A model generated the notes under the pieces. It had not been told where the DNA came from. It was given only the letters and a program-made list of their open reading frames with translations, and ran no database searches. The translations under genes were made by a program, and so were the position numbers. DNA of 11,145 nucleotides from an uncultured bacterium (GTDB taxonomy: Bacteria > Planctomycetota > UBA8108): contig CAJWZY010000042.1 of the NCBI GenBank assembly GCA_913050545.1, forward strand, positions 1 through 11,145, in the 5' to 3' direction. Shown here in pieces: positions 6,200 through 11,145 of this stretch; the stretch's first letter is position 1, and each line of letters opens with the position of its first letter.

Positions 6200-6615
6200 A
6201 AACCCTGGAAATCCTCATTCTCATTGGCAGTGTCCTTCACTTCCTGACCCTGGTCGCGGCAGCCCTGGTTCCCGGGAAGCTCAACTGGAAGGAAGAGCTG
6301 GCCAGGCTCGGGCCTTTCCTGCGCAGTATGTTCTGGGTGTACGGAGCATTTATTTTCCTGACGATCCTCTCTCTGGGGTTGGTTACCGCGGTGAACTTCC
6401 GGGAGCTGGCTGCGGGTAGCACCCTGTCGCGGTCGGTCTGCGCCTTCATTACGGTTTTCTGGGGATTGAGGTTGATCGTCCAGTTCTTTGTCTTCGATGC
6501 CAGTGAGTACCTGACCAACTGGTTTTACAAGGCCGGCTACCACGGTCTTACAGTCACCTTTATCTACCAGGTCGCTGTCTTTGGATACTGTGCCTTTGCC
6601 CCAGGAATAAATTGA
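6196..6615 (+). CDS. Four-helix integral membrane protein of unknown function
   Basis: The product has 139 residues. Its ATG overlaps the stop of the DCC/acyltransferase gene (ATGA) and has no clear Shine-Dalgarno of its own, so translational coupling is likely. Four hydrophobic segments are visible, about residues 4-25, 43-66, 77-99 and 112-134. A conserved-looking stretch FWGLRLIVQFFVFDASEYL (88-106) at the end of the third helix carries Arg, Gln and Asp that might be functional. I do not recognise a named family. Tight coupling to the wax-synthase-like fusion suggests that it works with that enzyme, for example as a subunit or as a carrier for its substrate (inference). The fold could also resemble small DoxX-like redox membrane proteins, but I see no diagnostic motif. 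Confidence 0.75.
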   Translation: MKTLEILILIGSVLHFLTLVAAALVPGKLNWKEELARLGPFLRSMFWVYGAFIFLTILSLGLVTAVNFRELAAGSTLSRSVCAFITVFWGLRLIVQFFVFDASEYLTNWFYKAGYHGLTVTFIYQVAVFGYCAFAPGIN

Positions 6616-6630
6616 ACCCCCTTTTCAGGA

Positions 6631-6636
6631 AAGGAG
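6631..6636 (+). promoter_or_regulatory. Shine-Dalgarno site that fixes the start at 6643
   Basis: AAGGAG lies 6 nt before the ATG at 6643. A competing ATG at 6638 reads only two codons before TGA, so 6643 is the working start. Confidence 0.65.
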
Positions 6637-6642
6637 TATGGA

Positions 6643-7020
6643 ATGACTACCGCTGTATGGATCTACATCTTTTATACTGTTGTCAGCATCGCGATGACCA
6701 TCTGGGTCGCGCGCACGCTGTATAAGAATGGGCGTATTTTTCTTCTGGAGGCGTTTGGAAATAATGAGGAGATGGCCGACTCGGTCAATCACCTTCTGGT
6801 GGTCGGCTTCTACCTCATCAACCTTGGCTTTATCCTGATCTTTCTTCATCTGGGAACCAAGCCGACGACGATTGTGGAGGGAATCGAATATGTCTCCACG
6901 AAGATCGGGATCGTCCTGCTGGCCCTCGGTGGGATGCATTTCTTCAATATGTTCAATTTCGACCGGATGAGGAAAAAGGGAAGGCGGCGCCTCGAATCTC
7001 CACCGGTTCTGGGCACATAA
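6643..7020 (+). CDS. Small conserved-looking membrane protein of unknown function
   Basis: The product has 125 residues and three hydrophobic helices: about 4-24, 49-70 and 84-104. Between helices one and two lies a polar stretch, LYKNGRIFLLEAFGNNEEMADSVNHLLVVGFYLIN (26-60), whose Gly-Arg, acidic cluster and Asn-His look conserved rather than random. The tail after residue 105 is strongly basic (RMRKKGRRR), predicting a cytoplasmic C-terminus. It resembles small uncharacterised membrane proteins found in several phyla, but I cannot name a family. It has a strong Shine-Dalgarno and starts 27 nt after the previous gene, making it the last gene of the regulator / DCC-acyltransferase unit. A strong hairpin follows 6 nt after its stop. 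Confidence 0.77.
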   Translation: MTTAVWIYIFYTVVSIAMTIWVARTLYKNGRIFLLEAFGNNEEMADSVNHLLVVGFYLINLGFILIFLHLGTKPTTIVEGIEYVSTKIGIVLLALGGMHFFNMFNFDRMRKKGRRRLESPPVLGT

Positions 7021-7026
7021 ATTGCG

Positions 7027-7062
7027 GATCCCTGCCCTGGGGGATCCTCCAGGGCAGGGATC
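7027..7062 (+). terminator. Strong hairpin closing the four-gene unit (terminator-like)
   Basis: GATCCCTGCCCTGG (7027-7040) pairs perfectly with CCAGGGCAGGGATC (7049-7062), giving a 14-bp stem and an 8-nt loop. It begins 6 nt after the stop codon of the last operon gene. The U-run expected of an intrinsic terminator is not adjacent (T-rich bases come only at 7080-7084), so termination may be partial or the stem may stabilise the 3' end. Confidence 0.55.
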
Positions 7063-7069
7063 GTAGACG

Positions 7070-7102
7070 GGAAAAAATATTTTTCCGGGAACAAATTTTC
7101 CC
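7070..7102 (+). repeat. Cluster of inverted GGGAAAAAT-like motifs before the VIT/VWA gene
   Basis: GGAAAAA (7070-7076) and TTTTTCC (7080-7086) form an inverted repeat around ATA. GGGAA (7087-7091) and TTCCC (7098-7102) form a second one. Together they give three copies of a G-A-rich/T-C-rich motif within 33 nt, 53-85 nt before the ATG at 7155. This could be an operator or simply an AT-rich promoter zone. No convincing -35/-10 pair was found. Confidence 0.3.
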
Positions 7103-7142
7103 TGATCCGGTCAAGGACTCTGTAAGCTGAAACCAAGTTCAA

Positions 7143-7148
7143 CAGGAG
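7143..7148 (+). promoter_or_regulatory. Shine-Dalgarno site of the VIT/VWA gene
   Basis: CAGGAG lies 6 nt before the ATG at 7155. This start gives a clean signal peptide, which supports it. Confidence 0.6.
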
Positions 7149-7154
7149 TCCGAA

Positions 7155-9452
7155 ATGTATAGAAAATTGTTCCTTTTGGCCGCCATCGCATTTGTATTGC
7201 TGCCGTTGAGCCTGAGGGCTGACGGATTTATCTACATTCCCGATGCGGACAGGAAAATCGTTAATGTGCCCGACAGGCTGCTTCCTCCCCGTCCCCGGCA
7301 TCCTCTGAGGCAACACTTTCCCCTGTCGATCACCCGGCACCGGGTCCTGGCCGAGGTCAACGATGGCCTGGTGAAGACGCGCGTGGAGGAAACTTTTCAT
7401 AATTCTTCCGGCCGGCAGCTCGAGGGGTACTACATGTTCCCTCTTCCCGATGGAGCTTCGGCCAGCGGGTTCACCATGAAGATCGCCGGCAAGGTGGTTA
7501 AGGGCGAGGTCCTCGACAAGGACAAGGCGCGGTCGATCTACGAGGGGATTGTTCGCAAGGCCAAGGACCCGGGGCTTCTCGAGTATGTAGATCGCGGCCT
7601 GATCAGGGCGCGGGTGTTTCCCATTCCGGCACACGGCGATGTAGAGGTGTCCATAGAGTACGTCCAGGAGATAATCCCCCAGGCGGGACTCTATCTGTAC
7701 CGGTATCCACTCGGACCAGGCAAGCATTCGATGGGGCCCTACAAGGATGTGGCCTTTGACATCAAGATCGACTCGAGCCGCCCCCTGCGCTCGATCAACT
7801 GTCTCTCTCACAAGGTGGGTATCCACAGGACTGGAGAGCTCAAGGCACGGGTCGGCTTCGAGGCAGCGAGCCTTGCCCAGGAGGGGGATTTCCTCCTGAT
7901 GTGGAACGTTGGCGAAGATGCACTTGCCCCCCTTTGCCTTGTCTCTCGGGGACACGAGGAGAAGGGCTATTTCAACATCACGCTCTCACCGAGGGTGGAT
8001 GCGAAGAAGCTTGCCACCCCGAAGGACGTGGTCTTCGTGATCGACACCTCCGGCAGCATGCGGGGCCACAAAATGGAGCAGGCAAAGAAGGCCCTGGTCT
8101 ACTGTATCGAGGGGCTCAATGACGCAGATCGCTTCAACGTCGTCGATTTCTCGATCGAGGCCCGGCGCTTCGCTCCCGGGCTGGTCGCCATCGAGGGAGA
8201 TGCCCGCAGCCGGGGTCTTGCCTATGCCCGGGCCCTGGAGTCAGGCAGCGGGACGAACCTGGAGGAGGCCATGCGGTTTGCTCTTGGAGACCTCAAGACA
8301 CCCGAGAGACTCCAGATGGTGGTGGTGCTGACCGACGGCATGCCGACGATCGGCGTCACCAGCCCTGAGGAGATTATGGCCAGCATCAAGAAGGCCAATT
8401 CTCACAACAGGCGTATGTTTGTCTTCGGGGTAGGGCAGAACCTGAATGCCAAGCTCCTTGACCGGATCGCCGGGGAGACTCGTGGGACGAGCGAGTACAT
8501 CCGGGACCGGGAAAATATCGAGCTGCGCCTGTCGGCCTTCTACGACAAGATCGATTCGCCGGTTCTCACCAATCTCCGGATCGAGTTTCCCGATGGAGGA
8601 GTCAGCGATGTATTCCCTCGTGATATGCCCGATCTCTTCCACGGGGTCCAGCTGAGCCTGTTCGGGCGCTACCAGCCAGGGCAGATCGGCGGCGGCAATA
8701 AAAACCGCACCGTGCTGCTTCGCGGAAAATACCTCGGCGAGGAGCGGACCTTCGAGTACAGCTTCGATTTCTCAGGCAAGAAAGGCCCGGGGGCTGACCA
8801 GCTTTCGAGATTATGGGCGGCCAGGAAGATCGGCTACCTGCTCGAGCAGATTCGCCTCAATGGCGGGTCCGGAGAATTGAAGAGCGAGGTGGTTCGTCTC
8901 AGCAAGCTGCATGGAATCATCACGCCCTATACCTCGTACCTGATCGTTGAAGAGGGTGAGCTGGTCCAGGGCAACAGGCCGCCTTCGCCTGGTTCCCCCA
9001 GGCCTCTCGGTGGTGTGGTCCGGGACGCCCTTGACGCGCGTTCCAGGCAATCTGGCGGCGGCTTCAAAGGTAAGCCCCAGGCCGAGGCCAAGAGGGCGTT
9101 CGAGAAGGACAGAGGAGCTTCTGCCGTCGAGAGCAGCCGGGAGATCGGCCGTCTGAAAAACTCCGGCCTCCGCAAGAGCCTGAAAGAGGAAGATGAGGAT
9201 CGCGGCACTGGAAAGCCCATCATCTCCCGTGTCGGATCGCTGACCTTCTACCGCCAGGGTGAGAGCTGGGTCGATTCGCGGTTGACCGTAAAGAAGCCTG
9301 ATAGCCAGGAACGTAAGATCACCTGGCTCTCGGGGGAGTACTTCGAGTTTCTCAAGGCGAATCCGAAGGCCGGGAAAATCCTGGCGCTCGGCTCCAGCGT
9401 CACCTTCCTCTGGGAAGGAAAGGTGGTGAAGGTCGAAGCCCCACAGAGCTGA
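7155..9452 (+). CDS. Secreted VIT + von Willebrand factor A domain protein (inter-alpha-trypsin-inhibitor heavy-chain-like)
   Basis: The product has 765 residues. A signal peptide (1-22: MYRK, hydrophobic core, SLRA) sends it across the inner membrane. Residues about 55-175 are a VIT domain (EETFHNSSGRQLEGYYMFPLPDGA, GEVLDKDKARSIYE, ARVFPIPAHGDVEV). Residues about 290-465 are a VWA domain with a complete MIDAS metal site: DTSGS (Asp297, Ser299, Ser301), Thr367 in SGTN and Asp394 in LTDG. A beta-rich linker follows. Then come a low-complexity charged segment (605-690) and a C-terminal module, FYRQGESWVDSRL...EYFEFLKANP...ILALGSSVTFLWEGK, common in Gram-negative VIT/VWA proteins. No LPxTG/transmembrane anchor is present, so it is not a sortase substrate. 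It is probably periplasmic or released. VIT/VWA proteins mediate metal-dependent protein binding; the partner is unknown. It has its own leader after a strong hairpin and is convergent with another VWA gene. Confidence 0.88.
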   Translation: MYRKLFLLAAIAFVLLPLSLRADGFIYIPDADRKIVNVPDRLLPPRPRHPLRQHFPLSITRHRVLAEVNDGLVKTRVEETFHNSSGRQLEGYYMFPLPDGASASGFTMKIAGKVVKGEVLDKDKARSIYEGIVRKAKDPGLLEYVDRGLIRARVFPIPAHGDVEVSIEYVQEIIPQAGLYLYRYPLGPGKHSMGPYKDVAFDIKIDSSRPLRSINCLSHKVGIHRTGELKARVGFEAASLAQEGDFLLMWNVGEDALAPLCLVSRGHEEKGYFNITLSPRVDAKKLATPKDVVFVIDTSGSMRGHKMEQAKKALVYCIEGLNDADRFNVVDFSIEARRFAPGLVAIEGDARSRGLAYARALESGSGTNLEEAMRFALGDLKTPERLQMVVVLTDGMPTIGVTSPEEIMASIKKANSHNRRMFVFGVGQNLNAKLLDRIAGETRGTSEYIRDRENIELRLSAFYDKIDSPVLTNLRIEFPDGGVSDVFPRDMPDLFHGVQLSLFGRYQPGQIGGGNKNRTVLLRGKYLGEERTFEYSFDFSGKKGPGADQLSRLWAARKIGYLLEQIRLNGGSGELKSEVVRLSKLHGIITPYTSYLIVEEGELVQGNRPPSPGSPRPLGGVVRDALDARSRQSGGGFKGKPQAEAKRAFEKDRGASAVESSREIGRLKNSGLRKSLKEEDEDRGTGKPIISRVGSLTFYRQGESWVDSRLTVKKPDSQERKITWLSGEYFEFLKANPKAGKILALGSSVTFLWEGKVVKVEAPQS

Positions 9453-9460
9453 TCCCGTTG

Positions 9461-9544
9461 AAAAAACAAGGCCGTGGATTTGTTCCCGGCGCGGTTCCCT
9501 CCAGCGAACCTCGCCAGGTTGGGACACCTTCCGCGGCCTTTTTT
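9461..9544 (+). terminator. Long structured bidirectional terminator between convergent genes
   Basis: AAGGCCGTGGA (9468-9478) pairs with TCCGCGGCCTT (9530-9540; 11 bp, one G-U), followed by TTTT (9541-9544). On the other strand, the run of As at 9461-9466 serves as the U-tract. Inside lies a second stem: GGCG-C-GGTTC (9488-9497) with GAACC-T-CGCC (9506-9515), flanked by TGTTCCC/GGGACA pairing. The structure is unusually long (about 80 nt) for a simple terminator. It can terminate both the VIT/VWA gene and the minus-strand VWA gene. Confidence 0.7.
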
Positions 9545-9566
9545 ATTCCAGGGCGCCCAGGGGAGG

Positions 9567-11144
9567 TCAGTTTCCTAAGTGTTCCTGGCCTTCCAGGGTC
9601 TGGAGATGCTTTACCGCTGAGAGCCCCTGTGCGATGGAGATCAGCTTATGGGTCTCTTTCCAGTCCAGCCGGGAGCGCCAGGGGCCAGAGTTGGAGTCCA
9701 GCAGCTGGAGAATGGAACCGTAGGACCCGTTCCGCGCATAGTAGCTCCCCCGGAGGATCTCAGCGAACTCGGCAACCGAGGCGATAAAGCGGAAACGGTC
9801 GGTGGTGTCCGCTATTGTTGCAGCCAGGACCCCGGTAGGTAATTCGAAGTCAACTTCTTCAAAACGCCGGGAGGCTTCATCTCGATAGCGCAGGTGGATG
9901 CGGCCAAGGTTTCCACTTGGGTGTGCACGCTTGATCTCGTAAATGGCGGTGACTGTCGAGCCGGGCCCTACCTCCCCGGCGTCAATCCTGTCATTGCGGA
10001 AATCAACATCCGCGATATCTCGTTTTTCGTAACCGAGCAGCCGGTAGTGGCTGATGGCATCCGGATTGAAATTGACCTGGATCTTGGCGTCACTGGCGAG
10101 AAACTGCAGCTGCTCAGGGAGGCTGAACAGGTCCCGTGCGCTTTCGCGGGTGTCGACATACTGGTACTTGCCATCTCCTTCGTTGGCAAGCCGCTGAAGC
10201 ATCTTGTCACCCTGGACCGCTTGCCGGCCACCACTTCCGAAGGCAAAAGTGAAAAGGGAGATCATGTTGTCGCGGGCAAAACGCTGGATTCTTTTGAGTA
10301 TTGCCTCGGGGCCCTTGGACCCGAGGGTGGCGACTCCATCGGAACAGAGAATCACCCGGTTGGCTGCCTTGCGGTCGTGGCTTTCTCCTGCCAGCCTGTA
10401 GGCCAGGTCTATTCCGGCCTCAACGTTGGTCCCTCCATCCGGGGAAAGGCTGTTGATCGCGTCCATGATGTGTGTGCGGTGGCGAGCGGATGTGTGCGGA
10501 AGTACTACGTAGGCATGGGTGGAGAACGCAACGATCGCAACCCGGTCGTTGGAGCCCAGGTTGGAGACCAGCGTCTTGAGACTCTCCTTGAGGAGCTCGA
10601 GTTTTCCAGTAGCAGCCATCGAGCCGGATGTGTCGACAGCGAAGGTCAGCACCGCGTTTTTCCGCTCTCCTGGAAGCAGGTTTCTGCTCTTGATGGTGAC
10701 CTGGAGGAGTTCCAATTCCCTGTCGCCAAAGGGCGATGGTCCTCCCTCTGTATAGACAGTGAATACGCTTTGCGGGTTCCCCGTACGCTCATCGGAGAAG
10801 TTGTTGACGAACTCCTCGACTCGAACAACCTCATTCTGGGGAAGTTCTCCGCTCCTGAGGATTTCGCGGGTTCGTCCCCAGGCGGCGTTATCGACATCCA
10901 TGCCGAAGGTTGAGAGGTGGTCCCGGTTCGTGGAGACAAATGGATTCACTCCGTATTTTTCCCGGAAGCCTTTCTCTCCGAGTCCTTCGTCCCCAATGGC
11001 GGGCGGAGGGATGGTGAGGGTTTTTGACCGAAACTGCTGAAAGCTGAGACGACTGTCGAGATTGCGGTAGAACGAAAAAGCATTGAGCGTGGTTTCGTTG
11101 ACCACGAGCAGGTCTTCCTCCTCTTCATCGCCGAGATTGGGGAA
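9567..11144 (-). CDS. YfbK-like von Willebrand factor A domain protein (N-terminus outside window)
   Basis: The minus-strand frame is open to the right edge, so the 525 residues seen lack the signal peptide; relatives are often lipoproteins. The GTG at 11105 is not a credible start because the frame continues upstream with an acidic stretch (GDEEEDLLV). The order matches the YfbK architecture. First is an N-terminal block, NPFVSTNRDHLSTFGMDVDNAAW then GELPQNEVVRVEEFVNNF. Next is a VWA domain with an intact MIDAS: DTSGS near 10620-10634, Thr in GGTN near 10430 and Asp in CSDG near 10340. Last is a C-terminal DUF3520-type block, KIQVNFNPDAISHYRLLGYEKR, DAGEVGPGSTVTAIYEI and LLDSN. Family members are envelope-associated metal-binding adhesion or scaffold proteins with no settled function. 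It converges on the VIT/VWA gene but shows only domain-level kinship with it, so the pair is not a recent duplication. Confidence 0.87.
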   Translation of the reverse strand, partial: FPNLGDEEEEDLLVVNETTLNAFSFYRNLDSRLSFQQFRSKTLTIPPPAIGDEGLGEKGFREKYGVNPFVSTNRDHLSTFGMDVDNAAWGRTREILRSGELPQNEVVRVEEFVNNFSDERTGNPQSVFTVYTEGGPSPFGDRELELLQVTIKSRNLLPGERKNAVLTFAVDTSGSMAATGKLELLKESLKTLVSNLGSNDRVAIVAFSTHAYVVLPHTSARHRTHIMDAINSLSPDGGTNVEAGIDLAYRLAGESHDRKAANRVILCSDGVATLGSKGPEAILKRIQRFARDNMISLFTFAFGSGGRQAVQGDKMLQRLANEGDGKYQYVDTRESARDLFSLPEQLQFLASDAKIQVNFNPDAISHYRLLGYEKRDIADVDFRNDRIDAGEVGPGSTVTAIYEIKRAHPSGNLGRIHLRYRDEASRRFEEVDFELPTGVLAATIADTTDRFRFIASVAEFAEILRGSYYARNGSYGSILQLLDSNSGPWRSRLDWKETHKLISIAQGLSAVKHLQTLEGQEHLGN

Positions 11145-11145
11145 T

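Noticed and set aside
6846..7955. 369-codon minus-strand open frame
   Set aside because: It runs across the end of one recognised gene, a terminator-like hairpin, a leader and the VIT domain of another gene. It is a shadow of GC-rich coding sequence.
8811..9527. 238-codon minus-strand open frame
   Set aside because: It is antisense to the C-terminal half of the VIT/VWA gene and starts inside the terminator. No family likeness.
9481..9540. Superficial resemblance of the terminator core to the small bacterial SRP RNA
   Set aside because: A few short words look alike, but the conserved SRP loop (GGAAGCAGCC-type) is absent and the U-run ending fits a terminator better.
9894..10913. 339-codon plus-strand open frame
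   Set aside because: It lies wholly antisense to the YfbK-like VWA gene, whose protein has clear family motifs along its full length. The antisense product resembles nothing and has no Shine-Dalgarno site.
1..11145. CRISPR arrays, tRNA/rRNA genes, insertion sequences, attachment sites
   Set aside because: No regularly spaced direct repeats, no tRNA-like cloverleaf or TTC-loop signature and no transposase motifs were seen by reading both strands. This was a visual check only.

Overview
The window carries genes of a Gram-negative bacterium, or of two, because it has two parts that look different. The left part (1 to about 2640-2700) holds the C-terminal portion of a TonB-dependent outer-membrane receptor followed by two tandem, clearly paralogous lipoproteins. 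These proteins are almost free of lysine (6 in about 855 residues) and their style recalls Acidobacteriota or Gemmatimonadota receptors; that placement is inference. The right part (about 2700 to the end) encodes lysine-rich proteins, such as 28 lysines in 462 residues of the ceramidase-like protein. It has well-formed Shine-Dalgarno sites and could come from a Desulfuromonadia/Deltaproteobacteria-like genome (weak inference). The change falls in the short intergenic gap near 2640-2700, so either horizontal transfer or a chimeric assembly should be considered.

Layout: partial TonB receptor (2-1588, +), lipoprotein A (1629-2135, +), lipoprotein B (2132-2638, +, ATGA overlap with A). Then comes a secreted neutral-ceramidase-type hydrolase (2763-4151, +) with an extended -10 promoter candidate. 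A structured 211-nt gap follows, with a 9-bp hairpin, a candidate H-type pseudoknot and a perfect 20-bp palindrome. Next is a four-gene candidate operon: a GbsR/MarR-type regulator (4363-4893), a fusion of a DCC-type thiol-disulfide oxidoreductase with a plant/jojoba-type wax-synthase-like MBOAT acyltransferase (4937-6199), and two small polytopic membrane proteins of unknown function (6196-6615 and 6643-7020). A perfect 14-bp stem hairpin closes this operon. A large secreted VIT + VWA protein (7155-9452, +) and a YfbK-like VWA protein (9567 to the right edge, -, N-terminus outside) end convergently on a long structured bidirectional terminator.

The most interesting part is 4324-7020. An apparently autoregulated GbsR-like repressor sits with a redox-domain/wax-synthase fusion and two unknown membrane proteins, which looks like a compact membrane-lipid or wax-ester modification system. 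The ceramidase-type hydrolase upstream also acts on lipids, but it is probably a separate transcription unit. The two VWA proteins look like cell-envelope adhesion or scaffold proteins with intact metal-binding sites.
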